Source of the DNA: Phycisphaerae bacterium
GTDB lineage: Bacteria > Planctomycetota > Phycisphaerae > UBA1845
Direction of reading: 5' to 3'
DNA: 37,885 nucleotides
NCBI GenBank assembly: GCA_029260135.1
Contig: JAJDDV010000165.1
Location: 1 to 37,885, forward strand
The position numbers and the translations under genes are program-made. How positions within the stretch are numbered: position 1 is the stretch's first letter; the number at the start of each line of letters is the position of its first letter. Of this stretch, positions 15,652-24,874 are shown piece by piece. The notes under the pieces are model-generated. The model saw only the letters and a program-made list of their open reading frames with translations. It was not told the DNA's origin and did no database searches.

Positions 15652-15725
15652 GGGGTGGCGCCGGAAGCACCCCACCTGGGAGAGAGCTGAACGAGCACGC
15701 ATTCTCTCGAACACTCGTTGAGGAG
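15652..15725 (+). promoter_or_regulatory. Structured 5' leader with possible pseudoknot next to the RBS
   Basis: A hairpin GGGGTG (15652-15657)/CACCCC (15668-15673) is followed by two interleaved helices: GAGAGA (15680-15685) with TCTCTC (15703-15708), and AACGAG (15690-15695) with CTCGTT (15714-15719). The order is that of an H-type pseudoknot. Its last base abuts the GAGGAG ribosome site (15720-15725). It matches no riboswitch I know. Folding is inferred by eye only. Confidence 0.35.
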
Positions 15726-15732
15726 ATAGACA

Positions 15733-17052
15733 ATGATACGGCGATGGTTCTGTGCAATGGCTTGTTTGGGATTGGCCGGCAGCGCGCTCGGCCAGATGGA
15801 CGTCGGGTCCGACGGTTCGGATGGCGCCTTCGCGCCGGCGGCGAACACCATCGTCGACCTGGCGTTGGCGGATTCCGGACCCGGCACCGGGCATTACGAT
15901 CCCGATCGCTGGGCGGTTATCTTCAACTACACCTCGGTGGATATCCCCGGCGGTGTCACCATCAGCTTCGCCAACCACCCCTCCGGTGCGCCGGTGGTCT
16001 GGGTGGTGGCCGGCAACGTGCTCATCGACGGCGGCGTAAACCTCGACGGCGAGAACCATACCGGTGCCGCAGCAAGACCCTCCATACCCGGTCCGGGAGG
16101 CTTCCGCGGCGGTCGGGCGCTACTCAGCGCCCAAAGCCCAGGTTCAGGAGGGTACGGACCTGGCGGAGGACCTTATGACGGAACGTTCGGCTGGAATGAT
16201 GTCGGCCACGGTGGTAGCTACGGGACGCTCGGTGTGGGGGGGCCTACCACTTACGGAAATGAACAGATCATCCCCTTGATCGGCGGTTCCGGCGGTTCAA
16301 CGCACAATCAGCGCCCGCATCAGGGAGGCGGCGCCGGCGGTGGAGCGATCCTGATCGCTACGAATGGAACCATCACCGTCAATGGTTGGATCCGGTCCGA
16401 CGGCGGCATCGGCAATAGCCACGGCGGTGGCAGTGGATCCGGTTCGGGCAGTGGCGGCGGCATTCGTCTCGTCGCGACGGAAGTCACCGGAACAGGACAA
16501 GCCCTCGCACGCGGCGGCGCAACGCACAGAACTGGTGGAAAAGGTCGCATCCGCGTCGAAGCCGACACCATCACATTCACGCACCCGGGCGACCCGATCT
16601 TCTCATTTGCCCCGCCCGATCTGGACGCGCGATGCGTCGGTGGCACCGTCGATAACTCGCCCTGCGCAGGCGGAGACTGCGGTACGGGGGTTTGTACGGC
16701 GGATGTTCCGCTCCTCTGGCCGCCCATCGAAGCGCCAATCCTGACAGCCACGAAGCTCGTCGTCGATGCCGTCGATATCCCGATTCCCGTCGACCCCGAG
16801 TCCAGGCTCGATTTCCCGGATCAGGACGTCTCCATCGACTCAGAGAACCCGGTCACGCTGCACATCGCGGCGACGAACGTCCCGCTCGACTGGGCCGTCG
16901 AGGTCCACCTCGTTGCGAAGTCAGGTATAGCGGAACGCGTCCTCGCGGATCCACTGGCCGGAACGCTCGCGTCCTCAGCAACCACGGCGACGTTCACCAT
17001 GCCACGCGGATTCTCGGCCCTGCAGTTGCGAGCGCAGCAGCCGACACCGTAG
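15733..17052 (+). CDS. Glycine-rich secreted protein
   Basis: The 439-residue product has a signal peptide (MIRRWFCAMACLGLAGSALG, cleaved before QMDVG) and GAGGAG upstream. The first half is strongly Gly-rich, with beta-type repeats such as GGSGGS and GGGAGGGAILIATNG; regular short strands (ANGTITVNGWIRSDGG pattern) suggest a beta-helix-like fold. A Cys pair region (CVGGTVDNSPC, then CGTGVC) and a 150-residue C-terminal domain follow. A G7 run lies at about 16236-16242. The next large exported gene starts 37 nt downstream, so the two form an operon. No enzymatic motif is visible. A structural cell-surface or matrix role is inferred only from composition. Confidence 0.85.
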   Translation: MIRRWFCAMACLGLAGSALGQMDVGSDGSDGAFAPAANTIVDLALADSGPGTGHYDPDRWAVIFNYTSVDIPGGVTISFANHPSGAPVVWVVAGNVLIDGGVNLDGENHTGAAARPSIPGPGGFRGGRALLSAQSPGSGGYGPGGGPYDGTFGWNDVGHGGSYGTLGVGGPTTYGNEQIIPLIGGSGGSTHNQRPHQGGGAGGGAILIATNGTITVNGWIRSDGGIGNSHGGGSGSGSGSGGGIRLVATEVTGTGQALARGGATHRTGGKGRIRVEADTITFTHPGDPIFSFAPPDLDARCVGGTVDNSPCAGGDCGTGVCTADVPLLWPPIEAPILTATKLVVDAVDIPIPVDPESRLDFPDQDVSIDSENPVTLHIAATNVPLDWAVEVHLVAKSGIAERVLADPLAGTLASSATTATFTMPRGFSALQLRAQQPTP

Positions 17053-17089
17053 GTTTACCGACTTTGCCGACCGCTAGGTGGCTTCGCCA

Positions 17090-20000
17090 ATGACGGTACG
17101 AAGAGTCAAACTCGCTCTGTTCGCAACCCTGGCGCTGGTGCTCTGCGCATCCACCGCCTGGGTCCAATCGGTCCCGCGACGCGCCGCCTACTTCGCCACC
17201 ATCGCCGTGCTCTCGCAGACCGAAGACTACTCCGCTTACGCCACCCTACTCGCCACCGACGCCGTCTCGCGCGACTTTACCGTCCTCAACCGCTCCACCG
17301 CCTTGATCGATCCCGCAGACGTCTGGTCGCGGGATTTCACCCTGTTGAACCGATCGCTCGCCCCCATCGTCATCGACGATTCAATCGGCCGTTTGTTTAC
17401 GGTCCTCAACACAAGGATATCGAACGTCACGCCGACCGATGCCGTCTCACGCGAATTCACCCTCCTGAACCGATCTCTTGCGCCGGTTCAGGTCACGGAC
17501 GCCTGCTCGCGCGAGTTCAGCCTCAGCAATGAACCCGCGCCGTTCCTGAAGATCACTGACGTTGTGTCTCGCGAGTTCAGCTTGAGCAATGAAGCCCCCC
17601 CCTTCCTCAACATCACCGACGTCGTTTCCAGAGCCTTTAGTGTCCGCCGAACCGCCCCCGATTTGAGCATTACGTCTTTGTCCGCGCCGCTCGAGATCCT
17701 CCCCGGACAGCCGATCATCATCGCCTACAGCGTCGCCAACGGCGGTGACGCCCCGGCGTCTGGTACTTGGGTCGACCGTGTCTACCTCTCCGACGACGAC
17801 CAACTGGGTGACGACACACAACTTCGTGCCTACATCTTTGACGGCGTACTGGGTGAGGGTGAGACCTATAGCCACGCGGAGACCTTCGTCTTCTCGTCCA
17901 CTCCGGGGCTCTATCAGGTGTTCGTCGTGACCGACGACGACGGTCAGCTTGACGAACGTCCCAACGATGACAATAACGTCGCCTTTGCCGTCGTTGATGC
18001 TGGCGGCATCGAATACGGCGCCACCGTTCAGGCCAACATCGACACCGGACCGGAAGGTACGCCCGTCATCCTCAGCGGCCAGGCCTTCTGGCTCGACACT
18101 CTCGAACCCGCACCGAACGTCGAAGTCGAGGTGCGCGTGCGTCTTCAGGCAACGCGGCGCGTCTTCTCCCCCACAACCGACGCCAACGGCGATTTCGCGC
18201 TCGTCTTCGATCCGGTCCCCGGTGAAGCAGGCCGATATACCGTCTTTGCCGACCACCCGCTGGTTCCGGAAGATCCGGCCACGCCGCAGGACGTCTTCAC
18301 GCTTTACGGAATGCGAACGGATCCGGATGTGCAGTTCCATCGCATGGTGCCCGGCCAGGTTGTCAACGACCAAGTCACGCTGCGTAATCTGGGCGACACG
18401 CCGCTGACCGGGGTCGCTGCCGTGGTCGGGGGCGCGCCGCCAAACCTCGGCGTGCAGATCAACGCGCCTACCACCCTCGCGCCACTCGCGTCCGTACCGC
18501 TGACCTATACGCTGACGGCCGCCGGTGACACGACCGGACAATACCTCGTCCAGGTCGATCTGAGCAGCACGGAAGGGGCAACGGAGAGACTGGTCCTTCC
18601 CGTCGAGATCGCGCCGCTCACGCCGCGATTCGTCGCGTCACCCCCATCGCTGTCGGCCGGAATGATCCGGGGCGAGCAAACCATCGTAGAGTTCGACGTG
18701 ACGAATACAGGCGGGATCACATCAGGTGAGTTGACCGTCACGCTACCCGATCTCCCGTGGATGTCACTGGCGACGCCGCAACCGATACCACCGGTCGCCG
18801 TCAACGAGTCCACCACCGTCACGCTCCGGCTGTCACCCCCCGCCGACATGACGCTCGGACCCTACACTGGAAATCTCGTGATTTCCGACGGCGTGGCAGC
18901 CCTCGGCGTCTCGTATACCTTCACCGCGATCTCGACCGCGACGGGAAGCCTCCAGGTCTACGCGACCGATGAATTCACTTACTGGGCCGCAAACACACCG
19001 CCGCTTCAAGGCGCTTCCGTAACGATTCGAGATGCCGTGACCAACGCCGTTGTCGCGAACGGAACGACGGACGTCGACGGCTTCGCCGTGTTCGACGCCC
19101 TGACCGAGGCCTTCTACGACATCGAGGTGACCGCCGACCAGCACGGCTCCTTCAACGGCACCTTCCTCGTCCCGGCCGGCTCAACGCGACAGGTCGAGAC
19201 CTTCCTCACCCGCGAACTGGTCAACTACGAATGGAGTGTCTTCCCGACGACGATCGAAGACCGCTACCTCATTACGATCGACGCGCTGTTTGAAACGAAT
19301 GTTCCAGCGCCGGTCGTGACCATCGAGCCCGAATCGGTGGACCTGCGACTGATGACCACCGAGTCGATCCAGGTCGACTTCACGCTGACCAACCATGGCC
19401 TGATCACGGCCGACGATGTCAGCCTCTTCATCGCCAACCATCCTCGGTACGAATTCACACCGCTCGTTACCGACATCGGCGACATGCCCGCGCAGACGAC
19501 GGTCACCGTTCCCGTCATCATTCGAGATACCCTCTTTGGCGGCGTCGCCAACGTGGCCGATGTGGCGGGCGATCCGTGCGTCGGAGTCCGTTTCGAAACA
19601 CAGTACGTGCTCGTCTGCGGCGTACCGCGAACCTACACCGTACCGGTCTTCTTCGCGATTCCGACCGGCAACTGCCCCGGCGGCGGTGGCGACGGTTTCA
19701 TCTTCCCTCCCTGTAATTGTGGCGGCGGCGGTATCCGAACCGGTGCTCCGAGTTTCGGCGAGCCGATTCCCTGCGGAGGACACTGCAGCAAACCCGACTG
19801 CCCCATCGCGATCGCGAATTGCTTCCTCGGGTTTACACCCGCGGGTTGCCCCCTGGCGATGGCGCAAAACTGCTCAGGCAACTCATGGGCGGATCTGCGC
19901 ACCTGCGCCGTCAACATCACCAAGAGCTGCCTCGCAGGCATGATTCCGGGCGTAGGCAGCGCCGTGGGCGGGCTGATCAACCTCGTTGACTGCTCCAAGA

Positions 20001-22600
20001 ACATCCCGTGCGCTTGTGATTGCGACCCGGACGATCCGAACTACAAGCACCCGAGCTGCTCGCAGACGACCGCACAAGGCACCGCGCCGCTTGCGGCGAC
20101 CTCCGCATATGTGGCGCCCGCGCGAGATCCCCTGACGAACGTCGTGGTCACGCACATCAATCGCCTTGTCGGTATGTCCGATGTGTTCACCGCCCCGTTT
20201 GGCGACGCCGATTGGCTCCGTGCGCCGACCGTGGCCGACGAAGAAACCTTCTCCGACTGGATGACCGCGTTCAGCGCGACCACCGAAGATGCGTCGGAGG
20301 AAGGGCAACGTGTCTCGGACAACGAACGTGCCCAACTTGTCGCGCTCCCATTGCCAAGCCATCGGGACGTCACGCACGTCAACCTCTTTCTCGATCGCTG
20401 GAACCGAACGCTGGATTACGAGGCGCAGGGCATTATGACCCTCGCCGATGTGCCGGCAGGAATGAGTACGGACTTCATGCCCTTCGACGCGCTGCAATCG
20501 ACGGTCGCCGCCGGGGTTAACGCGGAGGCCGCCAATGCCGCCGACGGCTTCAACGATCTGCTCACCGGACTGCGCGCCGCAATGGAAGCACTTGCCGTGT
20601 CGAGGCAACCGAACTTCCCCACCGGGTTTGCGTCGCCCGGAAGGGCACACGCCCGCGCTGCGCAGTCCGAGGGAATCTGTGCGAAGGTCAGAATCGAAAT
20701 TGAACAGGAGGCCGTGGTCTCGCGGACCGCCTTCAAAGCCGTCTTCGAACTCGAAAACGTCGGAGATACCGACGCCCTCGACGGCGTGGTCGTCACGCTA
20801 TTCGTCAAGGACGAGTTCGGGACACCCTCCGAGTCACTCTTCGGAATCCCCGCACCCACACTCACGGGAATCCCGGCACTGGATGGATCCGGTTCCGTCG
20901 CGCCGGGCAGTAGCGCACGCGCGGAATGGTTGATCATTCCGACCAGCGCGGCCGCCTCCGGGGGACCGACCCTCTACAAGGTCAGCGGGCAGCTCAGCTA
21001 TGACATCGCCGGCGAGCTGATCACGGTTCCGCTCTTCCCCGCTCAGATCAACGTGCTGCCCAACGCCAGCCTAGACCTCGACTACTTCCTCGAACGAAGC
21101 ATCTTCAGCGATGATCCCTTCACGCCGGAGGTGATTGAGCCGGCCGTTCCGTTCTCGCTCGGACTCCTCGCCACCAACAACGGCGACGGCGCCGCGCAGA
21201 ATCTCAGGATCACCTCGGCCCAGCCGCGCATCATCGAAAACGAACGAGGCTTGCTCATCGACTTCCAGATCATCGGCACGCAGGTCGGCTTCGACGCCGC
21301 CACGCCGTCCCTCGCCGTCGACCTTGGCGATATTGCACCCGGAAACACAGCCGTCGCCCAATGGTTGATGATCACCAGTTTGCAGGGCCAGTTCACCGAA
21401 TATAACGCCAGCTTCGAGCACGTGGACGGACTCGGCGACCCCAGGCTGTCACTCATCAACAGCGTCGACATCTTCGAGATGATCCACGTCGTCCGCGTCG
21501 ACGAACCGGCCGACGACCTGCTCCCCGACTTCCTGACCAACGAACTCGAACATCCCCTCGATCCCAACGAGGACCCGACCGATCCCGATCGAAAGGACCT
21601 TCCCGATCATCTGCACACCAGTGACGGTGCCGTGTCAGTTGTGGTTCCGGTTCTGACATCCGCCATCAATGTCGACAGCGTGACACTCACGGCCACCGTC
21701 AGTGTCACCATGCCGTCAGATGCGGCCTATATCAAGCTTCCTGACCCCTTCAACGGCGTTCACGCGCTCCAGAGTGTCACGCGCGTGTCAGACGCGAAGG
21801 TCCTGATTCCCGATTTCAACGCCTGGCAGACCGATCGTACGTTCCACGAGGGTGACCAGCGTCCCATCCTCCAAAACCGCGTTCATTTGTTCGATAAAGG
21901 CGGGTTGGGCGAGTATTTGCTGGCGTTCCGACGAAGTGTGACAACGCCGATGTCACCCACGGTCGGCCTGCCGACCGCCACAACCATCCCCATCGTCGAT
22001 TTGGGGACGCTAAACGAGGGTGTGACGGAACACGCAATTCTCGAGGAGATTTCGGGGAAATACGTCGGCGCGGACGGTCAACTACAAGTGACACCGCTGT
22101 GGCGTAGTCGGGACGACTGGGCCGGACGTGTGATTCGCTCGCTGACACCGAGTACGGCGCACCGGCTTCGGTCGCAGGCGCGTGTGGACGGTATGGTCTC
22201 GCCGCTGAGTGTGCCAACGAATGTCACAACGAGCGTGCCTGGAGATGTCAACGGTGACGGGCTGGTGACACAGGCGGACGTCGATCTGGTCTCGGGTGTT
22301 CTGGGAATGCGGTATGGCGATCCGGGATTCGACGCGCGGGCGGACCTGGACGGCGACGGTATTGTCACTTTCGCCGATTTGGGGCTGGTCTTGTCGAGCC
22401 TCCGGCTGGGTGATTTCAACCGTGACGGTTTCGTCCGGTTAGAGGATTATGTCGAGTTCGAAGTGTGTCTCGGCGGGCCGGTGATGACGCCGAGGCCACC
22501 GGCGTGTGAGCCCGGCGACTTTGATTTCAACGCGCACATCGATTTGCGCGATGTGGCGGGGTTCCAGACGGTGTTTGGATCAGGCGGAAGCAGGCGGTAG
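17090..22600 (+). CDS. Large exported repeat protein with CARDB-like and dockerin-like modules
   Basis: ATG 17090 with AGGTGG upstream gives 1836 residues. A signal peptide (LALFATLALVLCASTAWVQ) is followed at once by 6.5 tandem 20-residue repeats of the form DxVSREFxLxN. Then come a CARDB-like Ig module (PDLSITSLSAPLEILPGQ to the DDNNVAFAV end), several further Ig-like or carboxypeptidase-regulatory-like modules and a Cys-rich block (about residues 861-995, many CxC and GGGG). The C-terminus has two dockerin-like pairs: DVNGDGLVTQADV (from 1719), DLDGDGIVTFADL, DFNRDGFVRLEDY and DFDFNAHIDLRDV. It is co-transcribed with the glycine-rich gene. It is probably a surface or extracellular structural protein; no catalytic site is visible. 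A C8 run near 17595 is a possible slippage site. Confidence 0.88.
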   Translation: MTVRRVKLALFATLALVLCASTAWVQSVPRRAAYFATIAVLSQTEDYSAYATLLATDAVSRDFTVLNRSTALIDPADVWSRDFTLLNRSLAPIVIDDSIGRLFTVLNTRISNVTPTDAVSREFTLLNRSLAPVQVTDACSREFSLSNEPAPFLKITDVVSREFSLSNEAPPFLNITDVVSRAFSVRRTAPDLSITSLSAPLEILPGQPIIIAYSVANGGDAPASGTWVDRVYLSDDDQLGDDTQLRAYIFDGVLGEGETYSHAETFVFSSTPGLYQVFVVTDDDGQLDERPNDDNNVAFAVVDAGGIEYGATVQANIDTGPEGTPVILSGQAFWLDTLEPAPNVEVEVRVRLQATRRVFSPTTDANGDFALVFDPVPGEAGRYTVFADHPLVPEDPATPQDVFTLYGMRTDPDVQFHRMVPGQVVNDQVTLRNLGDTPLTGVAAVVGGAPPNLGVQINAPTTLAPLASVPLTYTLTAAGDTTGQYLVQVDLSSTEGATERLVLPVEIAPLTPRFVASPPSLSAGMIRGEQTIVEFDVTNTGGITSGELTVTLPDLPWMSLATPQPIPPVAVNESTTVTLRLSPPADMTLGPYTGNLVISDGVAALGVSYTFTAISTATGSLQVYATDEFTYWAANTPPLQGASVTIRDAVTNAVVANGTTDVDGFAVFDALTEAFYDIEVTADQHGSFNGTFLVPAGSTRQVETFLTRELVNYEWSVFPTTIEDRYLITIDALFETNVPAPVVTIEPESVDLRLMTTESIQVDFTLTNHGLITADDVSLFIANHPRYEFTPLVTDIGDMPAQTTVTVPVIIRDTLFGGVANVADVAGDPCVGVRFETQYVLVCGVPRTYTVPVFFAIPTGNCPGGGGDGFIFPPCNCGGGGIRTGAPSFGEPIPCGGHCSKPDCPIAIANCFLGFTPAGCPLAMAQNCSGNSWADLRTCAVNITKSCLAGMIPGVGSAVGGLINLVDCSKNIPCACDCDPDDPNYKHPSCSQTTAQGTAPLAATSAYVAPARDPLTNVVVTHINRLVGMSDVFTAPFGDADWLRAPTVADEETFSDWMTAFSATTEDASEEGQRVSDNERAQLVALPLPSHRDVTHVNLFLDRWNRTLDYEAQGIMTLADVPAGMSTDFMPFDALQSTVAAGVNAEAANAADGFNDLLTGLRAAMEALAVSRQPNFPTGFASPGRAHARAAQSEGICAKVRIEIEQEAVVSRTAFKAVFELENVGDTDALDGVVVTLFVKDEFGTPSESLFGIPAPTLTGIPALDGSGSVAPGSSARAEWLIIPTSAAASGGPTLYKVSGQLSYDIAGELITVPLFPAQINVLPNASLDLDYFLERSIFSDDPFTPEVIEPAVPFSLGLLATNNGDGAAQNLRITSAQPRIIENERGLLIDFQIIGTQVGFDAATPSLAVDLGDIAPGNTAVAQWLMITSLQGQFTEYNASFEHVDGLGDPRLSLINSVDIFEMIHVVRVDEPADDLLPDFLTNELEHPLDPNEDPTDPDRKDLPDHLHTSDGAVSVVVPVLTSAINVDSVTLTATVSVTMPSDAAYIKLPDPFNGVHALQSVTRVSDAKVLIPDFNAWQTDRTFHEGDQRPILQNRVHLFDKGGLGEYLLAFRRSVTTPMSPTVGLPTATTIPIVDLGTLNEGVTEHAILEEISGKYVGADGQLQVTPLWRSRDDWAGRVIRSLTPSTAHRLRSQARVDGMVSPLSVPTNVTTSVPGDVNGDGLVTQADVDLVSGVLGMRYGDPGFDARADLDGDGIVTFADLGLVLSSLRLGDFNRDGFVRLEDYVEFEVCLGGPVMTPRPPACEPGDFDFNAHIDLRDVAGFQTVFGSGGSRR
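17258..17650 (+). repeat. Tandem 60-bp coding repeats, 6.5 units
   Basis: Units begin at 17258, 17318, 17378, 17438, 17498, 17558 and 17618 (partial). Each encodes 20 residues starting D-x-x-[SG]-R-x-F-[ST]-[VL]-x-[NR]. Units 5 and 6 are nearly identical (SREFSLSNE, then PFLxIT), which points to recent duplication, while unit 3 is the most divergent. Spacing is exact with no indels. Confidence 0.85.
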
Positions 22601-22603
22601 ACT
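22575..22603 (+). promoter_or_regulatory. Sigma70-like promoter of the PEP-CTERM gene
   Basis: TTGGAT (22575-22580), 17 bp (itself a CAGGCGG direct repeat), TAGACT (22598-22603). It overlaps the stop codon of the preceding gene and lies about 55 nt before the GTG at 22657. Confidence 0.4.
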
Positions 22604-22656
22604 GAACGTCGCAGCACGTCGTGTGACGTGAACGGATGATCTGGAAGGGGACTACG

Positions 22657-23262
22657 GTGAGAGTCAGAACAATCGGCGTCGGTATTGCGATCCTCGGGGC
22701 TGCTGCGATGCAGGTTGACGCGGCCATCTATCGCGTGGTTCCTGCGCAGGTCGATGCGCCGGCGGGCGACACGCTTGTGTTCACGGCTGAAGTGGAGACG
22801 GAGGCGGGTGACAATACGATCGGGAACGGGTACCTCTCGTTCGCGATCGACCTGACCGTCTCCGGGAGTACCGGTGCGGCCGGTGGCAGCGTCCACGGTG
22901 TGACCGTCAATCAGCAGGCGTTTCCATTGAGCAACCTACTCGGCAGTGCTGTCGGCCAGCAGTATCGCGGCGTCGGGGGCGTGGTCAATTTCGTCGGTCC
23001 GCGGATCGGAGCTGTTGCGGGACAAGTCGTTGACCTGTTCGACTTCAACTTGACCGTACCGCTTAGCGCGATCGACGGTGATACGATTCTGATCATGCCG
23101 GGTGAGAGCCCACCGCGTAACCTGGTCAACGTCACAGGGTTCCCTCCTGTTTCGGTTCAAGCGTTCGAGGGAGTGCTGATCAACGTTGTTCCGGAACCGG
23201 CGACGTCGCTTCTGATGTTGTCCGCGCTGGGTGTCGGTGCGATGGTTCGACGGCGGCGGTAG
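22657..23262 (+). CDS. PEP-CTERM sorting-domain protein
   Basis: This gives 201 residues from GTG 22657, preferred over ATG 22636 because GGAAGGGG sits 6 nt before the GTG. The signal peptide is RTIGVGIAILGAAAMQVDA. The mature domain (about 150 residues) is beta-rich and cohesin-like in texture (GDTLVFTAEVETEAG, later VVDLFDFNLTVP) but not confidently assigned. The end is a classical exosortase signal: VPEPATSLLMLSAL, a hydrophobic helix and RRRR. An exosortase should recognise it at the membrane; none is encoded in the window. It converges with the next minus-strand gene, with repeat copy E in the gap. Confidence 0.88.
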   Translation: MRVRTIGVGIAILGAAAMQVDAAIYRVVPAQVDAPAGDTLVFTAEVETEAGDNTIGNGYLSFAIDLTVSGSTGAAGGSVHGVTVNQQAFPLSNLLGSAVGQQYRGVGGVVNFVGPRIGAVAGQVVDLFDFNLTVPLSAIDGDTILIMPGESPPRNLVNVTGFPPVSVQAFEGVLINVVPEPATSLLMLSALGVGAMVRRRR

Positions 23263-23321
23263 TTGTCACGTGCCGGGATGGCGGGGGCTGCTCAAATTCA
23301 GGTGTTGCCGCTGGAATCGGA

Positions 23322-23404
23322 CACGGCGGCGCTTCGCTTGGCCATGCCACTCGCCGTGACATCGGACGTGATGCACTGCAGTCACAGCAGTGGCACTCGG
23401 CGTC
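23322..23404. repeat. Palindromic repeat family 2, copy E (two hairpins)
   Basis: Hairpin one pairs CACGGCG (23322-23328) with CGCCGTG (23352-23358) and contains the 18-nt core shared with copy D. Hairpin two pairs CACTGC (23374-23379) with GCAGTG (23387-23392). It sits between two convergent genes, where a bidirectional termination or mRNA-end role would be useful. Confidence 0.6.
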
Positions 23405-23452
23405 CGTCCCCCACATTTGCTTTGCGAGTATGGGGCACGCGCATTCTCAGAC

Positions 23453-24874
23453 CTAGTCTTCGACGACGTGCGATTCGAACTCGCGGCGATGTTCGCTCCA
23501 GCGATCGCGGTCGAACGAGCCGTCGTCTCTGAGGCACTCGACGGCGGCGTGGGCCATGGCGAGTGCGTGGTGCGTGTTGTCGTGCGCGAACAGTCCCTGG
23601 CGGCCAAAGGTCAGTATTCGGTCGAGTCCCTCCACCCAATCGTCCACGATTCGGAACTGCTGTTCATAGTCGCGTTTGTAGAGTGGGTATGCACAGGGCA
23701 GTCGCTTCGTGAGGACTTCGAGCACGGTCGATCTGACGGGTAACCCACACCGATCGAGGGCGTCGCGCGCGCGCCGGGATAGCTCATCATCGCCTGCGTT
23801 CCAGACGTCGTCGCCGACCCGGCAGGGCCACTCTCCACAGAGCACCGTTCTGCCCTTGGGTTCGGTACGCGCCGCGTAGTTTTTCGGCTCCGAGAGCCGC
23901 GAAAGGGGCATGGTCTCTTCGGGGAAGTAGTGCGCGTCGAATGGGGTGAACTGGTCCTGGTCGAGGACGAGATAGATGAGCACCATTCCGCGATAGTGAA
24001 TTCGCCCGGATGCTTCCATGACATGAGAGGGAGCTGTCGGTCGGATCATGCGCACCAACGAGGTGACCGGGAGCGTTGTCCAGATGTGGTCGGCGTTGAT
24101 CGTGGTCGTGGCCCCTTCGCTCCGCACGCCCACGCCTACCTTGTCGGCGAGGGTGATCTGATCAACGGTCGTGTCGAGTCGGATGTTCGCACGCAGTTCC
24201 TGCGCGGCGGATGCGATGGCGGTCGTGATCTGTCCGAATCCCTCACGGGGATAGAAGAAGCGTCCCTTCCGGGCGGCGGGCGCTCTGCCCCCTGGGAGCG
24301 GGAGCACCTTTCGGATCATTTTGGCGAGTGACCCGGCGGATACGCGGCGGCGGGCCTGAATCGGCGACAGCTCCGACGTCGGCAGGCCCCAGAGTTTTCT
24401 CGCGTAAGGGAAGTAGAAGTCTCTGCAGATGGTCTTTCCCAATCCGCGCAGGAGGATGGATTCGAACGTTTCGTTTTCGTTGCGTTGGGAGAGCGACAGC
24501 ACCTTGCTCAGGGCATCGAGCCCCACGCCCACTGTAAAGCTCGGTGGAAGATGGGTCGCGAGGTTGAACGGTTTGAGTGGAAAGTGAAGCCATCGCCCGC
24601 GCAGACGAATGCGTCCGTGTCGCGGGCGGTCCAGCAGATCGTCGCCCAGAAGGAATCGGATGTCTTCAAGAATGTGCGGTGGCGAAGCGGGGTGAAGACG
24701 GTGACTTCCGTGATCGACCCGTACGCCGGCGAGATCGAAACTGGCGGTTTGTCCACCGACCCTAGGCTCGCGCTCGATCAGGGTGACGTCGGCCTTGCCC
24801 GATCGTCGCAACCACCAGGCCGCACCGGCACCGGCGGGTCCGGCCCCCAGGATGGCAACGTGTGGTCGGCTCAT
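23453..24874 (-). CDS. FAD-dependent oxidoreductase (UGM/protoporphyrinogen-oxidase-like)
   Basis: The 473-residue product has an N-terminal Rossmann dinucleotide fold: AILGAGPAGAGAAW (GxGxxG at residues 10-15), acidic end LIERE, then RVGG. The DHGSHRLHP segment and GRWLHFPLKP recall UDP-galactopyranose mutase and the amine-oxidase-like flavoproteins of glycan clusters (COG1232 type). The C-terminal FAD motif is GLDRILTFGRQGLFAHDN. ATG 24874 overlaps the stop of the upstream GT-C gene by 4 nt, so the two are translationally coupled. The substrate could be a nucleotide sugar or a lipid/isoprenoid; family evidence does not decide. Confidence 0.85.
   Translation of the reverse strand: MSRPHVAILGAGPAGAGAAWWLRRSGKADVTLIEREPRVGGQTASFDLAGVRVDHGSHRLHPASPPHILEDIRFLLGDDLLDRPRHGRIRLRGRWLHFPLKPFNLATHLPPSFTVGVGLDALSKVLSLSQRNENETFESILLRGLGKTICRDFYFPYARKLWGLPTSELSPIQARRRVSAGSLAKMIRKVLPLPGGRAPAARKGRFFYPREGFGQITTAIASAAQELRANIRLDTTVDQITLADKVGVGVRSEGATTTINADHIWTTLPVTSLVRMIRPTAPSHVMEASGRIHYRGMVLIYLVLDQDQFTPFDAHYFPEETMPLSRLSEPKNYAARTEPKGRTVLCGEWPCRVGDDVWNAGDDELSRRARDALDRCGLPVRSTVLEVLTKRLPCAYPLYKRDYEQQFRIVDDWVEGLDRILTFGRQGLFAHDNTHHALAMAHAAVECLRDDGSFDRDRWSEHRREFESHVVED

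Noticed and set aside
15628..15732. Known riboswitch class in the leader of the glycine-rich gene
   Set aside because: Hairpins are present, but the conserved cores I know for c-di-GMP, cobalamin, glycine or preQ1 elements are not recognisable; kept only as an undefined structured leader.
17447..18541. Minus-strand 364-codon frame opposite the repeat protein
   Set aside because: It is the antisense of a secreted repeat gene; its apparent repeats only reflect the 60-bp coding repeats on the other strand.
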